Assembly: GCA_030141605.1 (NCBI GenBank)
Contig: JAQGDQ010000050.1
Location: 197,971-261,970 of the forward strand
Length of the DNA stretch: 64,000 nucleotides
Direction: 5' to 3'
Source: Tubiluchus corallicola
Lineage: Eukaryota; Priapulida; Priapulimorpha; Priapulimorphida; Tubiluchidae
Each line of letters opens with the position of its first letter. Position 1 is the first letter of the stretch. Made by a program: the position numbers and the translations under genes. The notes under the pieces were generated by a model. It did no database searches and had not been told where the DNA came from. It worked only from the letters and a program-made list of their open reading frames with translations. Below, in pieces: positions 40,001 to 50,099 of the stretch.

Positions 40001-43000
40001 AATCCAACCATGCAAACAATGATCCATAGCACCGGATAACTCATCACTCAGCCAACTAACTAACAACTAATCAATCAACCAATAAATCAAATCAATACCA
40101 CGCAAACAGTTAAAGTAATCATTTTACAATAACCAAATATCATTTAGGAAAAAAAATAGAAAAGCAAAAATATTTTTAGCACAAAAGCCACAAGTCAAAT
40201 TACTAGTTTATTCAATACTAACAAACCAGCTAACAAGATTTTGCACAGCAGATTTTTCAACATTTGTACGAGAACTAGTGCTTTAAATGAGGAATTTTTG
40301 CACTTATGACGAATTCTCTCATCATGGTCACAGTCTGACATTGTCCAACTCCAACTAAGTATACTTTTGGGACTTACAATATAAACTAACAGTCAATTCG
40401 TGAATTTAAATTATAGACAACGCACCTAGCTTTTTGCTCATCAGGAGAATAGCCGTGAAACTCATTGTGTATCTGTGAACATGTGACCGTAGATTCCAAA
40501 CCCCAAAGAGGTAAAAACGTTTTCTCTTTTCTGTTCCAATAATATCTGTAGTTCTCGTGTACAAAATACTTAAACACGGGTGGCTGTCAAGACAGAACAA
40601 GGCAAGGTAAATATTCTTTGGTGAAAAGCAATATCAATCACATTTATAATTAAATAGTAAAAATTAAATGATTATATCAAATTATTAAGTAGAGATCCAG
40701 AGGCGTGCAGTCCACGCATGCAACGCATGCCTTCTAATTCCCAAAAATAATTACGATGTAAAAAGCATTTGATAAAAATTTCTAATAATTAACTATTATT
40801 GCAATATTTATTAACATTTTATACTTGTATTGTATTATAATGTCGGTAGGCTATAGGTTTTGCGAAACCGTTACACTACGCAAGCGACGGAGCTGTATAC
40901 ATTCACGATATTTTCCAATGTGAAAGCACACTCATAACAATTTAGACAGGGCGCTTGAAGGCGTGGCTTAATCAAAACTTGTCCAATCACAATTAGCCAC
41001 AGCATTATTTTTTATCCCAGGCTTATCCGCGAGAGAAATGCTGCCATTCATTCAACTTGGGTTTTCGCTGCCCCGCTACACGTGAATGTCTATGTGCATG
41101 TTTGTTCGAGCCATTGTTTAATACGTACTGTAGTTGGTCGAGTTCTGTACAGCTGTTGCAGAGTGCTAGTCTACTAGATCATAATTGACAAGGTGTTTAC
41201 CTGTTTTATGAATTACTGTAGTATTTAGATTCTTCATTGTGTTAATTTCAGTATTCACTGCATCAGTATTTGCATTGCTTTAGTATAGTTATCCCAATCA
41301 TAGGACTTTAGTGTAATGCAGTAGTTGGACTTCAGTATGCGAGAAGTGCATGTGTGGTAAGCATTTCTTTTACATCGTTTCTAAATTAACATATTTTTAA
41401 TTAGCTGGGATGTAAGGGTTGGCTTTAAAACAATGTTCGGCTTTGATACAAGCGACAGACTGCATAATTGAAATTGAATTACACTACCTAATTGTAGCCT
41501 ATATCTGTGTCAGTTAGAATAAATACCAGAAATTGCAATTCTCCCGATTTGCCTCCCATTTGCTACCTCAACCTAAACATAGCATAAAATGCGACCACAG
41601 TGAGATAGAATTTCTCTTCCCTTTGCAGGAAATAGGTGCTAGACAACGTGACAAAAATTGTCTGGGAACACAGCAGGTAACACAGGGGGTTTAGTGTACC
41701 ACTGCACTTAATTAGCTGCCCTAATGCAAAGCGATAGATTAAAGCAATATTCTGTGATTCACGCTAGGCTTTTGATTTATGAAGCCACTAAATTTAGCAA
41801 ATTTCACCCACTTTACGACGACTTTTTAAATATGGCAAGCCCCTGTCAAAATGCCAAAAGACAATTGAGTTTTAATACTCAACCACATTTTAGATATGCT
41901 ATGAATCATGAGTAAAATTCTGATAGAAAGGTTTGCAGCATACTATTTTGTAGGGTAACTTATTTGCACATTAGAGCAAAAAGTCATAAAGGTTTTCCTA
42001 ATTCTTTTTCCAAGTTTAGAGCTTATAGTTTGGTTGTATTACGTCGCATTTCAACATTACCAGTTTTGTGTGACTTTCGGGCTTCCTGTGACTATAAGTC
42101 AGTGATTTATATGAACAAATTACTGCATGCAGAATTTAAAATCGTCAACGAGACAATTTATTAAAAAGTGAATAGTTTTATTTTATAAACACTTTTCTAA
42201 GTGGATAGTGTATAAAAATTGTATTCATTTTAATGCTGACGCTATATAAAATGAGTTTAATTAAGTTGGTTAGATATTGTTGTCTGCTCTGTTCTCACTG
42301 TATTCCTGGATGTTTTCTTTCACTGTGCGTAGACGACTTTCAATAGATAAGTGAACTTAGTTTAGAGAGTGCTTATCTGTCTCAAATGTAAAGAAACTAT
42401 TATTATTATTATTATTTTGCTGTAATTGTCAAGTGCTGCAAAAATGTTATTTATTTGAATGAATGAGCTGCACCAGGATTTCATGTAAGGTTGACCAACA
42501 TTTTGGCTGCTATTGGCCAACAGTTATTTATCTCTGCTTATTTCTACTTTTCTATTTATAACAAAATAATACCACATCAGTAATGTATTGTCTGTATCCA
42601 GAATTGTTCTTTTAGTAAATTAATGGTTTTCAAGTAAGTTAACACTTGGTTGTATGATATTTTCTCAAGTATTTTTTGTAAGCCATGGAGAACAGAAATG
42701 GGTTGAGGCCTACAATTTGTTGGCTCATCGATAGGGCCGCTGAATTTCAAATAGCTACAACATATTCTCTACGTTAGCTACAAAAGTTATAGATAAATTT
42801 GCCTAAAAATTGACTTATAAGTATATTTTTCACATTTGTATACCAGAATTTAGATCTCATTTGACGCCTCCAAAATACCCTTAAATACGGGAAAATACGT
42901 TGGTGGCCAGGGCTCCACCCCGTACCCTGCTGGGCAAGCTTATAGGTAGCATACCCAGCTAGGAGCCCCAGACCCCCTAGCTGGTTGCACGCGTTGTTCT

Positions 43001-46000
43001 ACGACCCACTGCACGCCACTGCAGAGAACCCAAATGATTTCAGAATATATATTTTCAGGTAAATGTCACCTATATATTTTCGATCTTGTGTAATTTACAG
43101 TGGGACATAAAGGCAGAACTATAAGTTCCACTTTATTAGTGCTTCCAAAAAATGTATTAGTTAGTTTACTTGCATTGCTCACAATACCAGGTGTTTTTTT
43201 TCTGATATACGTTAATCTACATCTACTTTTGCTGCATCTACTTCATCTACTTTGGCAAACAAAATAAAGATTTTCTTGTAATTCATGCGTGTCAAGATTG
43301 ACGTCGCATGTTAATCATACAAGCAAAAGTATGCTGCTTCTTTTCCACGAGCAATAACAAGCTGTTGCTAATGTTTACACTGTTTTTTTCATTTTCGTAA
43401 AATGTCTGTACAAAGACCATCAGGCAATTATTAATTTATTTATCATAGTTAGCAAATTCAACTGTCATATCTTCTCCTGAAAAAAAATTGTGCCATTTAA
43501 CACCATTAGTGGGCGTAGCACTGGCTATTTAGGCCTAACAATCTTTTACTGATTTACTAATTGGCCTGACAAACTGAACCTAAAACATGCAAGAAAATAG
43601 TTTGATGCTCTTATCCCTTGTAATAATTAATTCATTAACATTTATTAAAGGGTCAGCTGCTTTTATAGCACCAACATTCATTAAAGAGTATCAGTAATAT
43701 TGTATCAAGATTTATCTACAGAATGTGTTGTGCTATTGATTTTGTGGTATTTCCTGCAATCAGCAATTAATTATAACATTTCTAAACATTTTTTAAATGT
43801 CTTAATCTGTTCTGTTGTAACAGCTGCTTGAAAGAAATGTCAAATTGAATACCAAGGACTTATAAAGCTTACTACATAATGACAGTGCAAGTACATTGAA
43901 ACTTACATTAAGAAAGTGTACAGTTGGCTCATCTTCTTCAGATTCAAGTTCGTCATTTATATCATCATTAGCAGACCATAGATAAATTTCTGGGCTAAAA
44001 ATAAAATGTCAATGGACAGTAATGAAAAGTTTCGAAAAGGCAAGGCATAATTAATAATTAAAAAAATATTCTAGACATGTGTTAGCAAGCATGCCTATTA
44101 CACAAATGGATGCAGCAAACTGGTAATCAAGATTCTGATTGCCTGAGAATAAAAGCAGTAATGAAAATAAGCTTTTTTACGGCTTCAAGAATTATCAGAA
44201 GTCTACACATGCAGCTATGAAAAAAATTTAGTCAAATCAATGAAGAGTTTTCCAAATAATTTACTACTAACAAGTTACTTCACATAACTTCAACTGTGCC
44301 ACACATCAGCCAATACATCTAACTTATGGTACAAGTACTTACACGATGTTGGAAACCACGATTTTCTGCATGTAAGCCACATGAATTCTGTCATAACAAT
44401 CCTGGAATTTTAGAAAAACTGCATAAATGAAATGACACAGTAAGGAACCATGTAGTTGTTGCTTCTTTTATACTATCTACAGTTTAAAGGTGGAATATCA
44501 CCAAAATTAAGTTGAGCTGAGCTTGAATAACTCGCGATTATATTGCGAATGCAAATATATACCTCATTCTTCACGAAAATTTCATGCTTAAGAATTCTTG
44601 GCAAGAGTTCGGATAAAATTGTACACAAAACGAACATTTGACTAGGCTGCCATTGAGTATGGACCTGCGCACGCGCCTCTGGTGGCGAAAATTGTCATAT
44701 TACAGATGAAACTTGACAAAATGCACAAGGGGAGAACGACTGTACACAACACTTGTTTGAGTATTTGTTTAAATCGACAAGTAGCATCAGTACTACTTTT
44801 ACAGTACTTTTACACAGTTTATACCTAGTAGCGGTATCACGGTAAAGATTAGCTTATTGTGGATTGAATGCATGATATTTGCTCGGTTTTGGTCATCGTG
44901 ATTGTTCTAATTGAAAAACAGATGTGGAATGTGTTACACTAGGATTCAGCAGTTAGACGGGATGCAGCAGTCAGACGGAAAGTGTCGGAATACGAAGCCA
45001 AAATAAAAAAACATTTAGTTTCCAATGAGCAACACAAAATTATTGAAGCAATGAAAGCACAATCTAAAAAAGCTGGATTAATGCCTACAAACTGTGTGAT
45101 AATTTCTCGGCTGTTTGCTTTGAAACGTTAGTTTAGAACATGATGAACTCTAGTGTTAAAAATATTGTGCTTATCTTACACTTCAGACAGATTTAGTTAG
45201 ACGCAGTTTTATGTAGTGTCTTTTTAAATTTGTTTCATTTTAAGCCCAAGTGCATAGTTTATCTATGCAGCTTAGTCATCTCGAGATTTGTATCCATTTC
45301 AATAAAAATATCACAATTACATTACGAAATGCATTTTTTTGAGCTAAAATTTTATTTATGATGCTTCTTCCTGAATTTTGAATATTAACCAAAGAACAAA
45401 CATTGTAAATCGTAAATTGACAACTGTAAATTGTTAATCCTCACACCATAAACAAAGACTTCAGTATATCTGGTAATCTGCATAGCACAAAGAGCGTTGT
45501 ACTAGATTATTTTGTACTACATATACTTTTTTCAACTTTGTAATAGAATGAGCGTTAGAATAACCTTGCTTGAAATAACACAATAAATTATTATTTTGTC
45601 ATCGAACCACATTAAATCTTTAATTTTTTATTTTGTAAAAGTGGATAATAATATGTTAATAATAAATATATTATTTTCATTGATTTTTATTTCAGTCCAA
45701 GTGACAAGAATTTTATTTAATCCTAATATTTTAATAATACTGCTGTGTAAAAATGAACACAACATTTTGTTATTATGTAAAAACAAAAGCTAATGAACAA
45801 CAGTTAAAGGTCTGGTTGATATTAAAAGTCTTACTAATTTAACTGACTGAAATATGACAAAGTTAAAAATGTTCATATATGTTTAGTTACTAATTCTACA
45901 GCTAATATGTTATAGTCTCTGTGTCCATGGGGTTCACATATTTTTTGTCAAGGCTGATAAAATGAAGCTGTCACTAAAAATTGTCACACTAGCATTATAA

Positions 46001-46812
46001 TTATGCTTCAATGAGTTTCTCTGTGTTTACAAATTCGTTAATTATTCTAGCAGAATGAAGTTACTTTACCGGACTTGTTTTACAAGAAAAGAACTTTTGT
46101 TATCAAGGCCACACTTTTGCAGTTTGTATTGCTGACGATGTTTTCAATTAATGCCACAAGAAGTTTCACAATATTTGGCCAGTCTACATTTGCGCAATGA
46201 TTGTTTACACATCTATTAGAATATACTATAATGGTAGTAAAATATATTGGTTTTGCAGAATTTGATGAAAACATGTGAATGAACGCAACGACAATTGTTT
46301 CTATCAGCAGGCTACCTATCCGACCCAAGGTCAAATGCTGTAAGGTAGTAATAACAGCTTTATTTTTAGCCCAGTTGTGCACAATAGTATCACGGTACAT
46401 ACTGCCATGTCATCAGCAGAGTTGCGCTAGTTCAATTTTTTCACCGGGAGAGGCATAAGTGCAGCTCCATTGCATTTCGTATGAGATACAAAAAAGCTCA
46501 TTACTCATTAACTAGACAACATACTGCTAAACAAATTTCGCCAAGTTGTTCACGGGGAAGGCAACTATAAAATAAGTTTAACTTGATTTTCATCATATTC
46601 CCCCTTTAAATATAAGGGAATTTAATGAAATCAAACCAACTTACGCTGAGTAAAACTGCATCAGCTTTAGCTAGACTGCACAGAATGTGGGTGAGCCTCA
46701 ATTTCCATTCTGGTTTCCATCTCATAATAAGTAATAAACTGCCTGCACTCAGTATACACAGAGAGTAATATATGATCAGCAGAACAGAACTACGGCAATA
46801 GCCAAAGCATTC
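16097..46812 (-). CDS. ATP13A2: P5B-type P-type ATPase, ATP13A2-like (28 exons, start exon not found)
   Basis: Late-endosomal/lysosomal polyamine-transporting ATPase family. Exons, 5' to 3': 46812-46645, 44401-44343, 43994-43907, 40583-40426, 39741-39672, 38858-38724, 37821-37752, 36141-36010, 34436-34272, 33262-33105, 32885-32697, 32130-32069, 31252-31108, 29033-28911, 26009-25856, 25267-25150, 24637-24513, 24313-24090, 23716-23606, 23499-23420, 22987-22835, 21707-21611, 20953-20881, 19441-19291, 18963-18815, 17728-17610, 16943-16854, 16294-16097. All have GT/AG borders and keep one frame for 1187 codons plus stop, near the usual 1180-1226 residues. Motifs in order: TGES, PPSLP, DKTGTLT (split by an intron), [22 protein letters not shown]. 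Wording such as [23 protein letters not shown] and IDLVITTT fits ATP13A2 better than ATP13A3. The initiator exon must lie above 46812. The exon 7 donor could shift by 3 bases (37749). Confidence 0.93.
17960..18345. other. T-rich intron segment, possible retroposed 3' end
   Basis: Intron between exons 26 and 25. A pyrimidine-rich stretch leads to GGAATAAAAATAAACTAAAC near 18320-18342, resembling the 3' tail of a retroposed element. No homology could be named, and the rest of the intron is featureless. Confidence 0.25.
19700..19870. repeat. Diverged tandem duplication in ATPase intron
   Basis: Two units of roughly 70 bases. Each begins with CTCTAGCAC and contains AACAYTAATGYTACAGTG. Lies in the intron between exons 24 and 23. 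Confidence 0.5.
20107..20605. repeat. Tandem duplication (period about 240) in ATPase intron
   Basis: Segments 20107-20325 and 20342-20605 share ordered blocks: GACATCAGCAA, ATTTGCATAACAA, AATTGTTATTT, TTTTTGCCTG, TTGTAAAAAATTGCAGGGTG, GAAGGTCT/GAAAGGTCT and CCTAACAGCT. The second copy has about 30 extra bases. The unit is non-coding. Confidence 0.75.
21720..22834. other. ATPase intron 21, no element recognised
   Basis: About 1.1 kb between exons 22 and 21. Contains short open frames only; nothing recognised. Confidence 0.4.
22835..24313 (-). other. ATP13A2: ATPase exons 18-21: phosphorylation domain, second half
   Basis: Exon 24090-24313 opens with [16 protein letters not shown] and then runs into a Ser/Asp/Glu-rich insert ([15 protein letters not shown]) typical of the variable P5B insertion. 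Exon 23606-23716 gives [13 protein letters not shown]. Exon 23420-23499 gives [18 protein letters not shown]. Exon 22835-22987 gives [14 protein letters not shown] and [17 protein letters not shown], the magnesium-binding hallmark of P5 ATPases. Confidence 0.95.
26010..28910. other. ATPase intron 14 with a dispersed repeat
   Basis: 2.9-kb intron between exons 15 and 14. Apart from the dispersed repeat at 27190-27465 and a short palindrome ACTTCAACTAAAGTTGAAGT near 28782-28801, no element was recognised. An open frame at 27563-27859 starts with a GTG-like context and matches nothing I know. Confidence 0.4.
27190..27465 (+). repeat. Dispersed repeat, copy B
   Basis: Matches 7663-7917 in inverse orientation over the whole length, with shared ordered blocks (GTACTTCAATTT, AACACGCTC, GCTGTTGAAAATTATGTT, GGGCTCGCC, TATCAGAAACACTTT, AAAATCATCCTGT). 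It lies in the large ATPase intron between exons 15 and 14. Class unknown. Confidence 0.7.
29034..31107. other. ATPase intron 13
   Basis: About 2 kb of AT-rich intron. It contains a patch at 30496-30665 with three diverged copies of TTCANRCTAG (near 30502, 30545 and 30648), suggesting part of an old repeat. Nothing else recognised. Confidence 0.35.
31826..32027 (-). mobile_element. tRNA-derived SINE with (ATT)n tail
   Basis: Minus-strand head with A-box-like GTATAGCGCAAATGTAGC (plus 32003-32022 region) and B box TAGGTTCAACTCCC (plus 31960-31973), a non-tRNA body, and an ATT repeat tail (plus 31831-31842). It lies in the ATPase intron only about 40 bases from exon 12, in the same orientation as the gene. 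Confidence 0.7.
33263..34271. other. ATPase intron 9
   Basis: One kilobase between exons 10 and 9. No repeat or RNA recognised. Confidence 0.35.
34945..35539. mobile_element. Inverted-repeat DNA element (MITE-like) with perfect 20-bp termini
   Basis: The left end TATATACTCGCATATAAGCC (34945-34964) is the exact inverse of the right end at 35520-35539. The related motif CGCATATAAGCCGAC recurs inside near 34970, 35027 and 35467. The element is about 595 bases, lies in AT-rich intron DNA, and any TA target duplication is masked by flanking TA repeats. No transposase frame; the open frames inside are AT-rich noise. Lies in the intron between exons 9 and 8. Confidence 0.75.
35570..35990 (+). mobile_element. 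Probable LINE 3' end with terminal hairpin
   Basis: T-rich sequence followed by a stem-loop GGCAGCTGAAAAGATGACC / GGTCTTTTGCTGCC (35871-35907) and then an A-rich tail ending near AAAATAAAG. A 3' hairpin of this look precedes the tail in several CR1/L2-like LINE families. No ORF2 sequence is attached, so it would be a 5'-truncated copy. It ends about 20 bases from the acceptor side of ATPase exon 8's donor region (36010). Confidence 0.45.
36830..37240 (-). mobile_element. Decayed LINE reverse transcriptase fragment
   Basis: Minus-strand reading gives [17 protein letters not shown] and [14 protein letters not shown], equivalent to the conserved VPQGS..GPLLFLLFINDL box, then after a frame break FINADDTSL (plus about 37035-37055), the catalytic FADD box. 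Frame changes show decay. Lies in the ATPase intron between exons 8 and 7. Confidence 0.7.
37241..37751. other. Remainder of ATPase intron 7
   Basis: May contain more of the decayed LINE on its left side; otherwise nothing recognised. Confidence 0.3.
38859..39671. other. ATPase intron 5
   Basis: Contains a 108-codon plus-strand open frame (39227-39553) without similarity to any family I know and without splice context; regarded as chance. Confidence 0.35.
40698..43021. mobile_element. hAT-like non-autonomous DNA transposon, 2.3 kb
   Basis: The left end CAGAGGCGTGCAGT (40698-40711) is inverted at the right end (43008-43021, inverse CAGTGGCGTGCAGT). Further inside, the ends share CAACGCRTGC. 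Flanks TAGAGATC (40690-40697) and CAGAGAAC (43022-43029) match at 6 of 8 positions, as expected for an aged 8-bp hAT target duplication. The CAG..GGCG start is also hAT-like. A subterminal palindrome (CCAGCTAGG..CCTAGCTGG) lies near 42956-42985. No transposase recognised inside; the two small open frames are not conserved. It fills most of the intron between ATPase exons 4 and 3. Confidence 0.7.
43211..43350 (+). repeat. Dispersed repeat pair, copy 1
   Basis: Shares with 48134-48329 the blocks CATCTACTTTTGC, GCATCTACTT, TTCTTGTAATTCATGCGTG, TGACGTC and ATGTTAATCATA, and CTTTTCCACGA/CTCTTCCACGA, in the same order and orientation. Class unknown. ATPase intron 3. Confidence 0.65.
43907..46812 (-). 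other. ATP13A2: ATPase exons 1-3: N-terminal membrane hairpin
   Basis: Exon 46645-46812 (56 codons, phase 0 at both ends) encodes a hydrophobic stretch and then [10 protein letters not shown], the conserved end of the P5B-specific N-terminal hairpin that dips into the membrane. The next residues (KADAVLLS) match the cytosolic segment after it. Exon 44343-44401 gives [14 protein letters not shown]. Exon 43907-43994 carries an acidic stretch ([11 protein letters not shown]) before the M1 approach. The family's Ser/Thr-rich leader is missing, as it would be on the unrecognised first exon. Confidence 0.88.
44488..46605. mobile_element. Inverted-repeat DNA transposon flanked by TTAA, 2.1 kb
   Basis: The left end AGGTGGAATATCACCAAAAT (from 44488) matches the inverse of the right end, AGGGGGAATATGATGAAAAT (up to 46605), and similarity continues for about 35 bases. 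Both ends abut TTAA (44484-44487 and 46606-46609), the target duplicated by piggyBac and Kolobok transposons; the AGG start is closer to Kolobok than to the CCC start of piggyBac. No transposase is recognised, although a 106-codon minus frame (46080-46400) and a charged plus frame (44947-45130) lie inside. The element sits in ATPase intron 1, its right end about 40 bases from the exon 1 donor. Confidence 0.7.
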
Positions 46813-48133
46813 CTACAGAAAATATTTATAGGAAACCAATAAGTAATAAAATACAAAACTTTTTGGTATCATTTATAAATCCGATTTATAAACTAAAACT
46901 GATTTAATATACAAAGTGCATTTTCAATACAACATTCTGAAAATGGTACCATAGATTTAGTGCTGTACCTACTCCATATCAAAATTAGCCGGGGGGGGGG
47001 GAAATGGCACTCACATCGCTCTCCTAATTATGGGTCTACAGATTAACCAAGATTAGCCACAGCTGTTGCAGACTATTAGAGCACTATAGCACATTACAAC
47101 ACAAGTGCATCTAGGGGCCTTCATATAAAAGGCATCCAATAAATTTCTATCTGTAGTGCTCAGCATTGCTATGTAAAATAAGGGCATGCAATATTCAGGC
47201 CACAGATAATAACTATGACCACACTTATAGTATTGCCTATACTAACTACATATTATATAAATAACTTTTATGTTGTTCTTACATACTACAAGCTAGAATC
47301 TAGTAAGAACTTACAAATGTCATTGAATCCGGTATAATAGTGAAACCTAGCTTATTAAAGTATTAAAGGAAAAGCCAAGCCTTCTAGGCAGTTAAGCTTA
47401 TTTCAATGGTTGCGCAAAATGTTAGAAGGATTTAGTAATAAAACTGCAATAAGACCCTCGTGTAGTTAGTAAAATCACTTTAATGTCGCTATCATTTCAC
47501 GCTTGGGCACACCCATTTTCAATGGCTATTCTTCCTCCAATAACGTCATTTGTCTTGAAGAAAAATATAATAAGTATTTACGAAAAAGTTAGGCAGGTAA
47601 TTTTGTAATATTGTTGCATAAACATACAGAGCTGCAGAAGTCTGAATTAGTTTAAGCAGTGCACGCTTACGGAAAGCCATATTGCACTTACGAAAAGTCA
47701 CGAAATCTCCCAGTTACGTCATAATTTTCAAGTGAATGGCGGTAACCACCTGAAAAGTTCTATTCTGAGGTAATATATTTTAAATTTATGCTTTGTATGG
47801 AGTTCTTTGCAAATTTATTTGTTATATTCTTCTAAGTTTAAGTAATAACAGTAAAATAAACCCCACATACTGTGCGACTTTTCTTTCCTTCAACAAAGAT
47901 AAATGTCTACGACAAGATCTACTCAAACAGTAGAGGTGCTTCAGCCAACAAATGAGTGCTAAATTAGGTGTTTTAGCCTTAGCCCAGAGCTTGGCATAGT
48001 TCAATTATTGTACCAAGGTATAATCACTCAGGTATACCCCTCTATCAAACGTGATACGCAGCTTTTATTTTGCAGTCAGTATGGCAAATTATTTCAGTCA
48101 AATATGCTAACATTAGTTATAACCGGTGTTTGG
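46813..48133. other. Region upstream of ATPase exon 1, start exon not identified
   Basis: The first coding exon should lie on the minus strand somewhere beyond 46812 and must end in phase 0. I tested donor-like sites near 47010, 47690 and 49300; none gave an ATG-led, phase-0 exon. A run of 12 G is at about 46990-47001. Confidence 0.4.
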
Positions 48134-48329
48134 AACATCTACTTTTGCAGCATCTACTTGTACTATCATCTACTTCCTTCAGTATTTACAAGTATCTACA
48201 TCTATATTGGTAAAGCAAATTGAAATCTTTCTTGTAATTCATGCGTGCCAAGAGTGACGTCATGTTAATCATATACACAAAACTAGGCCACAAATTATAA
48301 CAGCTTACGTGGCCACTTCTCTTCCACGA
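48134..48329 (+). repeat. Dispersed repeat pair, copy 2
   Basis: Second copy of the repeat at 43211-43350, same orientation, with insertions that make it longer. A short TA run follows directly. Confidence 0.65.
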
Positions 48330-50099
48330 TATATATATATATACTATAATGCAAAACTTTAAAGTCAAAGTTAGCAATTAGAAGATCTTACCTACAAATT
48401 TTTACAAAAAGAAAACTTTCATAATAATGCTTTGTTTTTCAATTAATTAAGTGGACATACACAGGGCTCAAATAAACTGTTTGGACCAGCATTGTCCCGG
48501 GACAAACAGCAGTGTCTGGCAAATTGGTAGCCCTCCTTTTTTAGGAGTTTGGATCTTAAGTGAATTTGCCAGGCAGAGTGTGAAAAGTGCATGACTCAGG
48601 CAGCCCTCATAGGGGACTTCAATTTTTTTCCTTACGTGTTCCCAATAAAATTATAGCACAGCCAGAATTCGATGATATATAAAACAAGACAAAATGACAG
48701 CCCTTTAGCGGTGTCTTTACTGCTCTTCCGACAGAAATTAGCTGATTTCTAATGCATTTTATCTTAATGCACAGTCTAAACAGCAGAAGAGGAGAATCTG
48801 TAATTAAGTTCAATTGATTTTTGTTGATTATATTGCTATTTATTTGCTGATTATACTTTCCTATAAAGCAGTAATACTAGTTAGTACGCACAATGTTCAT
48901 TATGATTTACAAAATGAAAAAAGCCTACCAAACAAATTTTTCGTTTGCCTTATTAGTTAGCACATGTACTACAAAAAATACAAAAGGAACAACTAAGCCA
49001 TAAATTGACAATTTGAAAACAATCATTCTTTAAAGTATCTCAAAGTACTTTTTGTGGCCAGCCTTGCTTAACTATTGAAGGTAGAATGAATGTTTACATT
49101 TCCAGCAAATACATTTCTTTCAATTTGTAATATATAAGTAGTAAATGTACTAGCAAGTGATTAAACAGTCAGCAAGGTAATCTTGTACTTTTAAACTAGC
49201 AAAACTTTAAAACACTCTTCAGACTATAGTTGCATCTGTCCGTGTCATTGAGCAACAAATTTGCTGCTAGACAAAAGTAAATAAAATCAAGGACCTACCA
49301 GTCTTTAAACAATAATTTCACTTTCTGCACTTTCAAGAATATTTTATACATATGCGTGTTATATGACCTTAATTAAGCTTGCAATATTGATCGGTAAAAT
49401 GCTGGTATCGGTACAGAAGAAAAGCAATGTGTCGCCTATCGAGATAGATCATGTGCAACTAAGGATGTTCATGATAATGATACATGCAGATAATTATCGA
49501 TTATCGTATATCGATTATCGTATCGATATTATTCTAAGAATACGTCATCACAAATACGAAATAAAAAGACAATTATACAAAATTACTAAAGTGAAATAAT
49601 AATAATATACATTTTTTCAAGATTAACTGACAAATTAAAAGTGTAGAACATTCTTGCAAAAGCTGATATAAAATGGACAATCAAAAATGCCCAAATTGAA
49701 TGTTTGATTATGTCTAAATAATTAGTTATACGTACATATTAAAGATTTGGATTTAAACATACCGATACTAACAAGTGTTTTGTGGTTATATCTAGCGTGT
49801 TCCAGAATTTAGTATCTTGAAAGGTAATAGAATGTTTAGTAATGTTGGTTCTGCAGAATGGGACGCTGTATGTATTAAAACAAGTGTTAGATTTACTGGA
49901 TTAATAAAAAAATTTGGAAAAGTCTGTTGTTTGTTTTATACATATAGATAGCTAAAGCTAGTTTGTTTTTAACTCACTTACCAACAGTATACCGCATTCA
50001 CAATAGTATATGTAAATGGTATTTCCACTTTTTTAGAACGACTATAAATTAAATGTAAAAACTCTCAATGTAATTCATTTAAGCGTGAAATTTTTTTGT
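48330..50099. other. Intergenic or intronic sequence, no gene recognised
   Basis: AT-rich; a small palindromic cluster of ATCGATTATCGTAT motifs lies at 49496-49530. No coding exon or RNA gene could be supported. Confidence 0.35.

Larger units (their letters stand above)
36010..40583 (-). other. ATP13A2: ATPase exons 4-8: M1-M2 and actuator domain
   Basis: Exon 40426-40583 encodes [17 protein letters not shown], matching the segment before the N-terminal ATPase domain. Exons 39672-39741 and 38724-38858 give [14 protein letters not shown] and the first transmembrane pair. Exon 37752-37821 gives QRVTLRDMV. Exon 36010-36141 encodes [11 protein letters not shown] and [11 protein letters not shown], the start of the dephosphorylation loop TGES, completed in exon 34272-34436. 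Exon 8's 5' border is the least certain junction: acceptor at 36141/36142, with two possible exon 7 donors three bases apart. Confidence 0.88.

Noticed and set aside
46080-46400. 106-codon minus-strand frame inside the TTAA element, considered as transposase
   Set aside because: No catalytic motif or similarity to a transposase that I can name.
47690-47760. Minus-strand stretch ending in GTAAGT, considered as an upstream ATPase exon
   Set aside because: The open frame ends in phase 2 and has no Met.
49270-49345. ATG-led minus frame ending at a donor-like GTAGG, considered as ATPase exon 1
   Set aside because: It ends in phase 2, whereas the next exon needs phase 0.
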